From contig NZ_JABANE010000029.1 of NCBI RefSeq assembly GCF_012844305.1, positions 20,561-84,560 on the forward strand: DNA of 64,000 nt. The letters are read 5' to 3'. The notes beneath the pieces are model-generated. The model searched no databases, was not told the DNA's origin, and was given only the letters and a program-made list of their open reading frames with translations. The translations under genes and the position numbers were made by a program. Numbering within the stretch: the stretch's first letter is position 1; the number at the start of each line of letters is the position of its first letter. The DNA comes from Flammeovirga aprica JL-4. GTDB taxonomy: Bacteria > Bacteroidota > Bacteroidia > Cytophagales > Flammeovirgaceae. This document shows positions 1-9,233 of this stretch, piece by piece.

Positions 1-717
1 GTCGAAGTGATGTTCTTCCTTTTTGACAGCGACCCATTTATCCTGCCAATTATATAAGGTATACAACTCTAAATCATTTTGCTGATTATAGAGAAAAGTT
101 TCTTTGGTAGATTCTTCCCATTGATTCGAGTCTGTATTCCAAGTGTAAGCTATTTTTTGAGTGAATTGATTTTTCACATTAAAACTGCTCTCCACTTTTG
201 ATACGCCCACCCAATTGTTGAGGACATTCTCCCATTTATAAAAATTAGAGGAGAGTAAATTTCCAGAAGAGTCGTATTTCTTTTCACTTTTATAAGCACC
301 CTTCCATTTTTGAGAAATTGCATCCCATTGATAAGTCACAGATAAAGCCAAGTTTCCATACTCATCATATTCATAACTATTTTTCCTGTACTTTGCCCAA
401 TTTTTTGCTTCCTTATCCCAATTAAAATTAAAAGCTTGAGTCGTTCTAATATAAGCATCAAATTCATAAATCGTTTTTGACACAGGTGTAGAATCTGACG
501 CATTAGAAAAGGAGTAAGAGATAAAAGTATTGGGTACTTTTTCTTCTTGCTTATTAATATTAAAGATTGATATTAAACTAATAGATTCGTCACCTATTTC
601 CAGAGGAAAAGGGGAGTTGTAGTAGTCACTTTTACTTTGTGCAAATACATCAAATTGAATCATAAAAGTGACAAACCCAATGTACAATACTTTGAAAAGA
701 AAATTGAATTTCACCAT
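1..717 (-). CDS. Secreted protein with aromatic YD-like repeats (5' part only)
   Basis: The frame opens with ATG at 717 on the minus strand and is still open after 239 codons at the left edge, so the C-terminus is missing. The first 25 or so residues form a signal peptide ending in VFAQ. From about residue 90 there are imperfect repeats of roughly 40 residues, each with a pattern like YEYDEYGNL followed by YQWD and a Trp about seven residues later. This recalls YD-type or MORN-like repeats in exported Bacteroidota proteins, but I cannot name a family. It points away from the polysaccharide locus and is probably not part of it. The export prediction is firm; the function is unknown. Confidence 0.75.
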   Translation of the reverse strand, partial: MVKFNFLFKVLYIGFVTFMIQFDVFAQSKSDYYNSPFPLEIGDESISLISIFNINKQEEKVPNTFISYSFSNASDSTPVSKTIYEFDAYIRTTQAFNFNWDKEAKNWAKYRKNSYEYDEYGNLALSVTYQWDAISQKWKGAYKSEKKYDSSGNLLSSNFYKWENVLNNWVGVSKVESSFNVKNQFTQKIAYTWNTDSNQWEESTKETFLYNQQNDLELYTLYNWQDKWVAVKKEEHHFD

Positions 718-1208
718 ACTAATTTTTACGTTGCTTATGTATCAATGCGTAGCCTGCTAAAATCGGTCTGAGCAGAGGTAATATTTTATGTATTGTATCT
801 GAATAAGAGAATACGTTTTAAAAAATAATTTATAAAATCAAAAAACATAAAATAGTGTATGCAATTTCGTTATTCAGCGAATAATAGAATTGAAATTTAG
901 AGAATTTAAGGGGATACTGATGTATCAATATGGGTATACATATGTGATCTATAACTGATAATCAATGTTTTATGAAATTAATATTCTTCAGATATTTTTG
1001 TAATCGCTTTTCTTCTTGTTATAATTGTAATGTAGCTTTTCAAAAGAGAAACACTAAAATTTGAAAAGAGATATTTTTTAAAGTTGTTATTTATATAAGT
1101 CTAAAATTACTTTGATCTAATGATGTTATTGATGAATATATATATAAATAGAGCAAGATTTTTTAATCGTCAAGAACTCCAAACAATTGATTGTTTATCT
1201 AGGAATAA

Positions 1209-1222
1209 TGCAGTCGATTGCA
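1209..1222. promoter_or_regulatory. Candidate LacI-type operator (TGCAGTCGATTGCA)
   Basis: A 14-bp palindrome with one mismatch to the perfect form TGCAATCGATTGCA seen at 36986. It is the outermost of three such sites ahead of the operon, 124 bp from the next. An even palindrome with a central CG step is the usual shape of LacI/GalR operators. The link to the LacI gene at 20328-21365 is inference. Confidence 0.55.
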
Positions 1223-1332
1223 CAAGTAATTTAGGGGTATTAATGTCTATTTATAAGTATATTAAGATAGTTTTTATTGGGTTTGAATATAATGTCAATC
1301 TTCAAAAAATTAAAAATATAGCCTACAATCAA

Positions 1333-1346
1333 TGCAATCGATTGTA
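1333..1346. promoter_or_regulatory. Candidate LacI-type operator (TGCAATCGATTGTA)
   Basis: It matches the 14-bp consensus except for one outer base. It lies about 40 bp upstream of the putative -7 element at 1386 and 112 bp from the next copy. That spacing would suit repression by looping around the promoter. Confidence 0.6.
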
Positions 1347-1362
1347 TTTTTTAAAAAATCTC

Positions 1363-1393
1363 TTGGATTATAAAATTTAGCTTAATAAGTTTA
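1363..1393 (+). promoter_or_regulatory. Putative Bacteroidota promoter between two operators
   Basis: TTG at 1363-1365 is followed after 20 bp by TAAGTTTA at 1386-1393. This resembles the Bacteroidota -33 TTTG and -7 TAnnTTTG elements, with A in place of the last G. It lies between the palindromes at 1333 and 1445, and would start transcription near 1400 toward the gene at 1487. The same arrangement recurs at 21963-21995. Confidence 0.4.
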
Positions 1394-1444
1394 CGACACA
1401 ATAAAGAACAATCCCTAAAATTTTGTTTATTTTCTCTTACTGCA

Positions 1445-1458
1445 AGCAATCGATTGTT
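1445..1458. promoter_or_regulatory. Candidate LacI-type operator (AGCAATCGATTGTT)
   Basis: The core CAATCGATTG is intact and the outer bases differ. It lies about 50 bp downstream of the putative -7 element and 29 bp before the chosen start of the next gene. It overlaps a possible upstream TTG start at 1454, which argues against that start. Confidence 0.55.
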
Positions 1459-1486
1459 CACTTGGTTTTCTCTCAATAATTATGAA

Positions 1487-3853
1487 ATGATGAATAAGTT
1501 TATTTTACTATTATTAATAGTTTCTATTCAAACTATTCCTTCAACTGCTAAGGAAGTAATCATAACGGTTACGAATAATTTAACCTCTCATAATGAGACT
1601 GAGTTAGTGTTCTCTGATGTTCATGAGGCGGTAAAGCAGGCGTATGTTTTGAAGCAAAAAAATGTAGCAACATCTATTGTTATCAGCATTGAAGAGGGAG
1701 AATATTACTTAAGTGAGAGTATTAAAATCAATGCTCAGTTAAGTGGGTTGACCATCAAAGCAAAGCAAGGGGATAAAGTGACATTAAAAGGTTCAGCTCC
1801 TTTGAAATTAAAATGGAAGAAGCATAAAAAAGGAGTGTATGTCGCTAAAATAGAGGAAGATATCGATTTTGATCAATTGATTATTAATGGTCAACCTCAA
1901 ATTTTAGCAAGGTATCCCAACTATAATGAAGATGGAGGATATTGGCAAGGACACGCGAAAGATGCTATTTCTGCTGAACGCATTTCCACTTGGAAAAACC
2001 CTAAAGGAGCAATTTTTCATGCAATGCACGGCGGTAAGTGGGGAGGATTCCATTATTTGATAGAAGGTGTGGATAAAAATGGAGAAGCAATTCTATCAGG
2101 AGGTCAACAAAATAACAGACCATCAAAGCCTCATGAGGAATTGAGAATGGTAGAAAATGTGTTGGAAGAGTTAGATAGTCCACACGAATGGTATCTAGAT
2201 AAGGAAGATAAAAAACTTTATTTTTATCCAAGTGAAGAAATGGACCTTTCTAAAGTAGTTGCTGAAGGGGTGGTTTTAAAAGAATTAATTCGAATTGAAG
2301 GTGTTGAAAATCAAATTGTTGAGGATGTTTCAATTCAAGGAATCAAGTTGGAGCACACAAAAAGAACTTTATTTGAGGAATACGAACAACTACTAAGAAG
2401 TGACTGGTCAATTTATAGAGGAGGAGCAATTTATTTAAGTAATGCGAATAATTGCGCTATTCAAAATTGTGAGTTGACAAATCTTGGAGGGAATGTAATT
2501 TTTGTCAGTGGACACAATCAAAACCATTTAATAAGCGGAAATCATATCTACAATTGCGGTGCAAGTGCCATAAGTTTTGTAGGAAAATCTTCAGCAGTAC
2601 GCTCTCCATCGTATACTTATAGAGAGTATGTAGAATTGAGTAATATGGATAAAGTGTGGGGACCTCAATCCAATGATTATCCTACAAATTGCGTAGCTGA
2701 TGACAATTTAATTTACCGCATCGGAAGAATTGAAAAACAGACTGCGGGCGTACAAATTGCAATGGCTATGAATATCACTGTGAGTCATAATAGTATTTAT
2801 GAAGTGCCAAGAGCTGGAATTAATATCGGTGATGGTACTTGGGGAGGACACATTTTGGAGTATAATGATGTGTTTGATACGGTGTTGGAAACAGGTGATC
2901 ATGGTTCTTTCAACTCTTGGGGTAGAGATCGCTTTTGGCATCCTAACAGAAAAGAAATGAATAAGTTAGTTGAAAATGATGTCACTATGCCTTATTGGGA
3001 TGCCTGTAATACGACGGTGATCAGAAATAATCGTTTTAGATGTGATCATGGATGGGACATTGATTTAGACGATGGGTCAACAAACTATCACATTTACAAT
3101 AATTTATGCCTTAATGGGGGAATTAAATTGAGAGAAGGGTTTGGCAGAAGAGTGGAGAATAACATTATGGTCAATAATTCTTTGCATCCTCATGTTTGGT
3201 TTAAAGCATCTGAAGATGTGTTCAAAAGAAACATTGTTCAGGATAGTTATAAAGATGTTGGAGTTGAAGAATGGGGACGAGAAATGGATTACAATTTATT
3301 TCCGTTTGAGGAATCATTGATGAAAGCACAAGTTTATGGGATTGAAAAGCACAGTGTTTATGGAAATCCTGCTTTCAAGAACCCTGAGGCATTAGATTTT
3401 TCAGTCAAAGAAAATTCAAAAGCATTGGAAATTGGTTTTGTGAATTTTTCAATGACCGCCTTTGGAGTAAAAAGCCCAGCTTTAAAAGCAATGGCTAAAA
3501 CACCAAAAGCACCAGTATTGACAGAAAAGAGAGTCACATCAACGGAAAGTCCAACAGTGGAATGGCTGAGAGCAAAATTAAAAAATATCGAATCTAAAGA
3601 AGAGCAATCTGCTTATGGATTGGAAAATGACAAGGGAGTAGTGGTGTTGAATATAGGTGCACACAGTTTGGTTGGAAAATCTGGAGTGAAAAAGAGAGAT
3701 GTCATTTTAGAGGTCGAAGGAACGAGAGTGGCTGATCTAAAAGAATTTTTTAATGTGTTAAAGGAAAATAATAGCAAATCAAGTATAAGTATAATAGTTA
3801 TGAGAAATCAAGAAGAACAAGAATTTAAGGTTCTTCTGAAAGAAATAAGATAG
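1487..3853 (+). CDS. Secreted right-handed beta-helix protein with C-terminal PDZ domain, GH141-like
   Basis: A protein of about 788 residues. I chose the ATG at 1487 (or 1490) because MNKFILLLLIVSIQ is a clear signal peptide; a TTG at 1454 would add eleven residues and overlap an operator. The middle is rich in Asn- and Gly-containing beta-helix turns. It carries RGGAIYL, and ETGDHGSFNSWGRDRFW, a motif I associate with GH141 and related beta-helix glycosidases; GH141 has members described as alpha-L-fucosidases. The last 90 residues (with KSGVKKRDVILEVEG) form a PDZ domain, unusual on a secreted glycosidase. It heads a run with GH30 (43 bp gap) and GH39. GH120-like is an alternative. The beta-helix and PDZ calls are firm; the family is tentative. 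Confidence 0.7.
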   Translation: MMNKFILLLLIVSIQTIPSTAKEVIITVTNNLTSHNETELVFSDVHEAVKQAYVLKQKNVATSIVISIEEGEYYLSESIKINAQLSGLTIKAKQGDKVTLKGSAPLKLKWKKHKKGVYVAKIEEDIDFDQLIINGQPQILARYPNYNEDGGYWQGHAKDAISAERISTWKNPKGAIFHAMHGGKWGGFHYLIEGVDKNGEAILSGGQQNNRPSKPHEELRMVENVLEELDSPHEWYLDKEDKKLYFYPSEEMDLSKVVAEGVVLKELIRIEGVENQIVEDVSIQGIKLEHTKRTLFEEYEQLLRSDWSIYRGGAIYLSNANNCAIQNCELTNLGGNVIFVSGHNQNHLISGNHIYNCGASAISFVGKSSAVRSPSYTYREYVELSNMDKVWGPQSNDYPTNCVADDNLIYRIGRIEKQTAGVQIAMAMNITVSHNSIYEVPRAGINIGDGTWGGHILEYNDVFDTVLETGDHGSFNSWGRDRFWHPNRKEMNKLVENDVTMPYWDACNTTVIRNNRFRCDHGWDIDLDDGSTNYHIYNNLCLNGGIKLREGFGRRVENNIMVNNSLHPHVWFKASEDVFKRNIVQDSYKDVGVEEWGREMDYNLFPFEESLMKAQVYGIEKHSVYGNPAFKNPEALDFSVKENSKALEIGFVNFSMTAFGVKSPALKAMAKTPKAPVLTEKRVTSTESPTVEWLRAKLKNIESKEEQSAYGLENDKGVVVLNIGAHSLVGKSGVKKRDVILEVEGTRVADLKEFFNVLKENNSKSSISIIVMRNQEEQEFKVLLKEIR

Positions 3854-3896
3854 CTAAAATTAAACTACATTTTAATAAACTTACAAGGAATGAATT

Positions 3897-5342
3897 ATGA
3901 AGAAAAACGTCTTACTTATTAATATACTCTTTTTAGTATTTGGCACTCAACTATCGCAAGCACAAAAAGTAGAGGTAGTCAGTACAACTTCAGAAAACCC
4001 GTGGGTATCTTTGAAGAAAAAAGAAATTGTTGTGGCGGAAGCGTCAGGGCAAAGTGATATTTCAATTTATGCAGACCAAAGAGTGCAGGTGATTGATGGA
4101 ATTGGAGGCTCTTTTAATGAATTGGGTTGGACTGCTGTGAGTTCACTTCCTGCCGAAAAAAGACAAGAAGCATTTGATGCATTGTTTTCAGAAGAAGGCT
4201 GTAACTTTTCAATGTGCCGTCTGCCGATCGGTTCAAGTGATTATGCATTAAGTTATTACTCACATGCAGAAGTGCCAGAGGATTTTGTGATGCGTGATTT
4301 CAACATCGTAAGAGACCAATACATCCTTATTCCTTATATCAAAGAAGCATTAAAAGTACGTAAGGATCTTAAATTATGGGCCTCACCATGGAGTCCTCCT
4401 GCTTGGATGAAAGTAAATAATCATTATTCATTGCGTAGAGGTGATGTGGAAGGAAGACCAAGTGGCAACAGAATGCCTGAAGGAGCGGAGATCATGAGTA
4501 ATGCGACGGCATTTAAAATGCAAGAAAGATATTTGAAAGCCTACGCATTATACTTTTCAAAATTTGTGCAAGCTTATAAAGAAGAAGGAGTACCGCTTTG
4601 GGCGATCATGCCTCAAAATGAAATCAAATGGGCACCCAACTGGCCTGCATGTACATGGAGACCAGAAGATATGTCTTACTTTATTGGTGAATATCTTGGA
4701 CCACAATTTGAAAATGACGGTTTAGATACTGAAATCTGGTTAGGAACAATTAATAACAGCGATCCTAATTATGTCAGAACAATTTTGAATAAGGAAAAAT
4801 ATGCGAAATATATCAAAGGTGTTGGTTTTCAATGGAGTGGTTCAAAAGCATTGCCTAAAATAAAAGAGGAATATGCTGGTATGAAGTATATGCAAACAGA
4901 GAATATGTGTGGTGAGCAAGAAAATGATTGGACTTCATTAGAAGCTTCTTGGAAGATGATCGTACATTATTTCAAAAACAAAACAGGATCTTATATGTAT
5001 TGGAATATGATCTTGGATGAGACTGGAAAAAGTGCTTGGGGATGGCCTCAAAACTCTATGATTGTAGTGGATCGTGAGAAGCAAGAAGTGATTTATAATG
5101 ATGAATTCTATTTATTCAAACACTTATCACATTACGTTCAGCCAGGAGCACATTACTTAAAATCTTCAGAAGGTGATAATCACGTTGCTTTTGAATTAAC
5201 CGATGGAAGAATCCTTTTGATGATGTACAATCCAGAGGAGTCGGCAAAGAAAGTGAGCGTGGATGTTAGTGGAGTAGCCGCTTCATTTGAGGCGAAAGCG
5301 AAGTCTATCAACTCTGTGATATTCAACATGAACGTTAATTAA
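3897..5342 (+). CDS. GH30-family glycosidase
   Basis: A 481-residue protein with a signal peptide ending LSQAQ, so probably periplasmic. The TIM-barrel signatures of GH30 are present: GIGGSFNE near residue 70, WASPWSPPAWM near 161, the acid/base in MPQNE (E242) and the nucleophile in MQTEN (E335). A short C-terminal beta-domain follows, as is normal for the family. GH30 enzymes retain configuration and include beta-glucosidases, beta-xylosidases, endoxylanases and beta-1,6-glucanases, and sequence alone does not settle the substrate. It lies between the beta-helix protein and GH39 with short gaps and no terminator, so the three genes probably share a transcript. Confidence 0.88.
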   Translation: MKKNVLLINILFLVFGTQLSQAQKVEVVSTTSENPWVSLKKKEIVVAEASGQSDISIYADQRVQVIDGIGGSFNELGWTAVSSLPAEKRQEAFDALFSEEGCNFSMCRLPIGSSDYALSYYSHAEVPEDFVMRDFNIVRDQYILIPYIKEALKVRKDLKLWASPWSPPAWMKVNNHYSLRRGDVEGRPSGNRMPEGAEIMSNATAFKMQERYLKAYALYFSKFVQAYKEEGVPLWAIMPQNEIKWAPNWPACTWRPEDMSYFIGEYLGPQFENDGLDTEIWLGTINNSDPNYVRTILNKEKYAKYIKGVGFQWSGSKALPKIKEEYAGMKYMQTENMCGEQENDWTSLEASWKMIVHYFKNKTGSYMYWNMILDETGKSAWGWPQNSMIVVDREKQEVIYNDEFYLFKHLSHYVQPGAHYLKSSEGDNHVAFELTDGRILLMMYNPEESAKKVSVDVSGVAASFEAKAKSINSVIFNMNVN

Positions 5343-5369
5343 TTTTGAAGATTTAGTTCATTTAATGTC

Positions 5370-7007
5370 ATGAAAAAAGGAATCTTATTATTGTTCTGTT
5401 TAGTCTTCTTCCAAAACTTACACGCTCAAAAAGTCGTTGTAGATGCGAACGCTGAAGGGGAGAAATTTGAACACTTTTGGAGTAAGTGTGTTGGAGCGGG
5501 AAGAGCGAACGAAGCACTTAGAGCAGGCTGGCTAGAACAGATGGAAAAAGTCCACAATGAATGTGGATTTGAATATGTGCGTTTTCATGGATTATTTCAT
5601 GAGGATATGTTCCCTGTACTTTCTGAAGGAGGGAAATTAGTCTACAATTGGCAATACATAGACGATGTATTTGACCGACTGTTGGATATGAATGTTCGTC
5701 CTTTTGTAGAGATGGCATTTTTCCCAGAACAGTTTGCTGCTGAAGACTCAAAAACGGTTTTCTGGTGGAAAGCGAAAGTAACTCCAGGGCCAGAATACGC
5801 TAAGCAATGGCACGATTTAATCCAAGCTTTTACACAGCATGTAGTAGATCGTTATGGAATTGATGAAGTGATGAATTGGTATTTTGAAGTGTGGAATGAG
5901 CCCAATTTATACCCTTTCTTCTGGCATGGTACAAAATCACAGTTTTTTGAATTGTATAAACAATCTGCTATTGCGGTAAAGTCTGTTGATCAACGACTTA
6001 AAGTAGGAGGGCCTTCCACAAGTAACTTCGTTCCAGATGCTAGATTTGATGGAGAAATCATCAACAATCATGTATCAGAAGAGATCTTTAAAGTAGAGGA
6101 TATCAATGAGTTGGAATGGCATGGCGTATGGATTGAAGACTTTTTAAAATACTGTGAAAAGGAAAAACTTCCAGTAGACTTTGTCACCACACACCCTTAT
6201 CCTACTGATTTTGCTTTCAATCCTGAAACAGGAAAAGGAAGAGGTTTAACAAGGTTTGCAGCATCCACAAAGAATGATATTGAATGGTTGAATGAGGCCA
6301 TTAAAAAAAGTGCTTTTCCAGATGCTGAAATTCATCTGACGGAGTGGAATACAAGCCCAAGCAGCAGAGACCGGATGCATGATTGGTTACCTCCTGCTGC
6401 TTACATTGTGAAGACTAATTTAGAATGTATCGGACTTACAAACTCCTTAGCATTTTGGACGTTCACGGATATTTTTGAAGAAAAAGGCGGTGCGTCAAGC
6501 ATTTTTCATGGAGGGTTTGGTATGATCAATTACCAAGGTTTAGTAAAGCCAAGTTTTCATGCCTACAAGATGTTACATCAATTAGGAGATGAAAAACTTT
6601 TTGAGAACAACTATTTATTTATGACCAAAAAATCAGGTAACGGGAAGGTTGTAGGGTTAGCGTATAATTATCCTGATGATCACTTAGAAGCAGTACCCTC
6701 AAGCATCAATACATTCAAGAAGCTTGAAAAAATGGGAGAATCAAAACAGCTTGATTTTACGCTGAAAGGCTTGAAACCGGGGGCCATGTTTAAAATGGAA
6801 ACCCTTGATCAAGACCACGGAAACATCTACGATTTTTGGGAGAAAATTGGGAAACCAGAACCACCCACTCGTGAACAAATTAAGACCATGAAGAAAATAG
6901 CGGAAGCTTTAGATACTGAGATACTAAGAGCGAATAAGAAGGGTGAAATCTCTATTTCAAGAGAATTAAGTCCTTGGAGTTTGGTGCTTATTCAACAGAT
7001 TGACTAA
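5370..7007 (+). CDS. GH39-family glycosidase (beta-xylosidase-like)
   Basis: A 545-residue protein with a signal peptide ending LHAQ. The acid/base lies in FEVWNEPN (E177) and the nucleophile in HLTEWN (E325), the spacing expected of GH39. WFWHGTK-like and GGPSTS segments also fit. GH39 contains beta-xylosidases, alpha-L-iduronidases and related exo-enzymes; with other xylose- and uronate-type genes nearby, removal of xylose or a uronate side group is likely. The TAA stop at 7005-7007 doubles as the target duplication of a 160-bp repeat inserted directly behind it, so the native 3' UTR has been displaced. Confidence 0.87.
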   Translation: MKKGILLLFCLVFFQNLHAQKVVVDANAEGEKFEHFWSKCVGAGRANEALRAGWLEQMEKVHNECGFEYVRFHGLFHEDMFPVLSEGGKLVYNWQYIDDVFDRLLDMNVRPFVEMAFFPEQFAAEDSKTVFWWKAKVTPGPEYAKQWHDLIQAFTQHVVDRYGIDEVMNWYFEVWNEPNLYPFFWHGTKSQFFELYKQSAIAVKSVDQRLKVGGPSTSNFVPDARFDGEIINNHVSEEIFKVEDINELEWHGVWIEDFLKYCEKEKLPVDFVTTHPYPTDFAFNPETGKGRGLTRFAASTKNDIEWLNEAIKKSAFPDAEIHLTEWNTSPSSRDRMHDWLPPAAYIVKTNLECIGLTNSLAFWTFTDIFEEKGGASSIFHGGFGMINYQGLVKPSFHAYKMLHQLGDEKLFENNYLFMTKKSGNGKVVGLAYNYPDDHLEAVPSSINTFKKLEKMGESKQLDFTLKGLKPGAMFKMETLDQDHGNIYDFWEKIGKPEPPTREQIKTMKKIAEALDTEILRANKKGEISISRELSPWSLVLIQQID

Positions 7008-7167
7008 GAGCATACTTGAAATATCTATTTTAGTGAAAATTCCCTCTTTCAGAACGTGAGTTTATTAATTTCATCAACTATAGAACCACTATTTTTTCTG
7101 AAATTAATTTCCTCACAACCTAAAATGGAAAATTTTCACTTCTAAAATATATTTTCCAAACATGCTC
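7008..7167. mobile_element. MITE-like element, copy 1 (160 bp)
   Basis: The element starts GAGCATACTTGAAATAT and ends ATATTTTCCAAACATGCTC, imperfect terminal inverted repeats that pair over about 35 bp. It is flanked by TAA on both sides (7005-7007 and 7168-7170), a 3-bp target duplication. A second 160-bp copy at 27123-27282 matches at about nine positions in ten by hand alignment. There is no coding capacity and nearly the whole element is palindromic. The ends resemble those of IS5-group elements, so it may be mobilised by an IS5-type transposase elsewhere (inference). Confidence 0.8.
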
Positions 7168-7273
7168 TAATAAAGTTTCGATTTTTTTATACCTCAAAAT
7201 TTCACGATGTGGACTAAAATAATAGACAAAATGACTCAATTAATTTTGAGTTAAAATTAAAAAGTGAAAAGAG

Positions 7274-7294
7274 CCAGCATCCTTTGGGTGTTGG
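7274..7294 (+). terminator. Hairpin upstream of the sulfatase gene
   Basis: CCAGCATCC, a TTT loop and GGGTGTTGG form a 9-bp stem with G-T pairing, 33 bp before the sulfatase ATG. It resembles the stronger hairpin at 13658-13680, including the preceding AGTGAAAA. It could terminate the GH39 transcript, or act as an attenuator or leader structure for the sulfatase. The rest of 7168-7326 shows nothing I can interpret. Confidence 0.45.
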
Positions 7295-7326
7295 TACTTT
7301 AAAAAATTAAATCAACTATTAAATCA

Positions 7327-9132
7327 ATGTTTATGAAATGGATTTTTATCATATTGTTTTTTGTACAGGTAGCGGATTGTTTTGCTCAAGATAAGCCCAA
7401 TGTGATCCTAATTTTGGTTGATGATCAAGGATATGGAGACATTGGAGCATTGGGAAATCCTTACATAAAAACACCACATATAGATCAGTTATATACAGAA
7501 AGTTCACGCTTTACAGACTTTCATGTGAGTCCTACTTGTGCCCCTACACGTGCTTCTTTGCTTTCTGGAAGACATTGTGATAGAGCTGGCGTATGGCACA
7601 CTGTTAACGGAAGGTCTTTGATTTTAGAGCGTGAAACTTTAATGGCACAGACTTTCAAAGAAAATGGTTACAGAACAGGAATCTTTGGGAAATGGCATTT
7701 AGGTGATAATTACCCATTCAGACCTCAGGATAAAGGTTTTGAAGAGGTGTTAGTACATCATGGCGGTGGCATCGGACAAACGATGGACTACTTTGATAAT
7801 GATTATTTCGATGATGTTTACCACCACAATGGAGAACCAAAACAGTTTGAAGGATACTGCACAGATGTATGGTTTGAGAATGCGAAAAAGTTTATTGATC
7901 AAAAGGGAAATGAGCCGTTCTTCTGTTATATCCCAACCAATGCCGCACACTCTCCTTATTTTGTAGCTGATAAATATTCAGCCCCTTATAAGGACAATAA
8001 AGCGATACCGAACCCGAACTTTTATGGAATGATCACCAACGTGGACGAGAATATAGGTAGTCTGATGACATTTCTAAAAGAGAAAGATATTTTGGACAAT
8101 ACCATCATCATTTTCACTACAGATAATGGTACTGCAGCAGGAGCAAAAGTAGAAGGTCACCGTTTCAACGGATTTGTAGTGAAAGGTTTTAATGACGGAA
8201 TGCGTGGTATCAAAGCCAGTATTTATGAAGGAGGGCATAGAGTGCCGTTATTTATTCATTGGAACAAAGGAAATATCAATAAAGGAAGAGATATTGATGC
8301 TCTTACGGCTCATTATGATTTATTTCCGACTCTTATAGAGTTATGTGATTTAAAGCAATCAAAACCTCTTCAATTTGATGGAAAAAGTCTTGTGTCATTA
8401 TTGAAAAAGAAGAATTCAAAAAAATGGAATAAAGATAGAATTGTCATTGTAGACGGGCAAAGAACAGAGGTGCCTCAGCCTTGGTTAAATACAACCTTGA
8501 TGCAGGATAATTGGAGGCTAGTCAATGGAGAAGAGTTATATGATTTGAAATCAGATCCTGAACAAAGAAATAACATTGCAGCACAGCATCCTTCAAAGAT
8601 GAAAACCTTAAAAGAAGCGTATGCTGAATGGTGGGAGGAATTAGCCCCTACATTTGCAGATGAACCTTATATTCATTTAGGTGCAAAAGAAGAAAATCCT
8701 ACCACATTACATTGCCATGATTGGCACACTGAAAAAGTAAGTCCATGGAAGCAAGACCATATCCGAACAGGTTATAGAGACAACGGTTATTGGTCGGTGA
8801 AGGTGGTACAATCTGGAGTTTATAATATCAAACTTCGTCGTTGGCCCAAAGAAACCAATTTAGCATTAGGAGCATCTGTGGCTCGTCGACCAGCATTGGC
8901 AGGTACAAGTGTTACTGCAAGCAAAAAAGGGAAGTCTTTAGCCATCAAAAAGGCAAGCATAAAAATACAACACATAGAAGAAGAGAAAGAAGTAAATACC
9001 TTAGCACAGTCTGTTGATTTTCAGGTAAGATTAGAGAAAGGAACTGCAAAACTCGACACTAAATTTATTCTAGAAGACAACTCAGAATTAGGTGCTTACT
9101 ATGTAGAGGTGGAATACCTTCCTCAATTGTAA
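7327..9132 (+). CDS. S1-family sulfatase with C-terminal beta-sandwich
   Basis: A 601-residue protein with a signal peptide ending DCFAQ; ATG at 7333 is an equally possible start. The S1 signature CAPTRASLLSGRH places the cysteine that becomes formylglycine at residue 71. DDQGYGD and GKWHLGD supply metal and active-site residues, and TTDNG is also present. After the catalytic domain, about 130 residues form a beta-rich extension, shared with the paralog at 47938-49740. It should hydrolyse a sulfate ester on the locus polysaccharide or its oligosaccharides. Its activity depends on a maturase not encoded in this window. The subfamily cannot be told by eye. Confidence 0.9.
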   Translation: MFMKWIFIILFFVQVADCFAQDKPNVILILVDDQGYGDIGALGNPYIKTPHIDQLYTESSRFTDFHVSPTCAPTRASLLSGRHCDRAGVWHTVNGRSLILERETLMAQTFKENGYRTGIFGKWHLGDNYPFRPQDKGFEEVLVHHGGGIGQTMDYFDNDYFDDVYHHNGEPKQFEGYCTDVWFENAKKFIDQKGNEPFFCYIPTNAAHSPYFVADKYSAPYKDNKAIPNPNFYGMITNVDENIGSLMTFLKEKDILDNTIIIFTTDNGTAAGAKVEGHRFNGFVVKGFNDGMRGIKASIYEGGHRVPLFIHWNKGNINKGRDIDALTAHYDLFPTLIELCDLKQSKPLQFDGKSLVSLLKKKNSKKWNKDRIVIVDGQRTEVPQPWLNTTLMQDNWRLVNGEELYDLKSDPEQRNNIAAQHPSKMKTLKEAYAEWWEELAPTFADEPYIHLGAKEENPTTLHCHDWHTEKVSPWKQDHIRTGYRDNGYWSVKVVQSGVYNIKLRRWPKETNLALGASVARRPALAGTSVTASKKGKSLAIKKASIKIQHIEEEKEVNTLAQSVDFQVRLEKGTAKLDTKFILEDNSELGAYYVEVEYLPQL

Positions 9133-9233
9133 TAAATACTATCGGCAATGATTAATAGCCAGAATTGAAATGAAACTTTTGAACTCATTTTTTAATGAGT
9201 GTTACATATAATTTTTTTACTAACATATTACTT

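Larger units (their letters stand above)
718..1486. promoter_or_regulatory. Intergenic control region upstream of the beta-helix/GH30/GH39 operon
   Basis: This 769-bp gap separates the minus-strand gene at 1-717 from the plus-strand operon starting at 1487. The left 450 bp are AT-rich with no structure I can interpret. The right 280 bp hold three copies of a CAATCGATTG-centred palindrome (1209, 1333, 1445), a weaker relative at 1182-1195 (AACAATTGATTGTT), and a plausible Bacteroidota promoter between the last two. An 86-codon open frame at 1120-1380 spans two of the palindromes and is most likely not a gene. Confidence 0.6.

Noticed and set aside
1120..1380. 86-codon plus-strand open frame upstream of the first operon
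   Set aside because: It has an atypical composition, spans two of the operator palindromes, has no recognisable domain and ends inside the presumed promoter.
1454..1486. TTG start extending the beta-helix/PDZ protein by eleven residues
   Set aside because: The codon lies inside an operator palindrome and would hide the signal peptide; ATG 1487 or 1490 is better.
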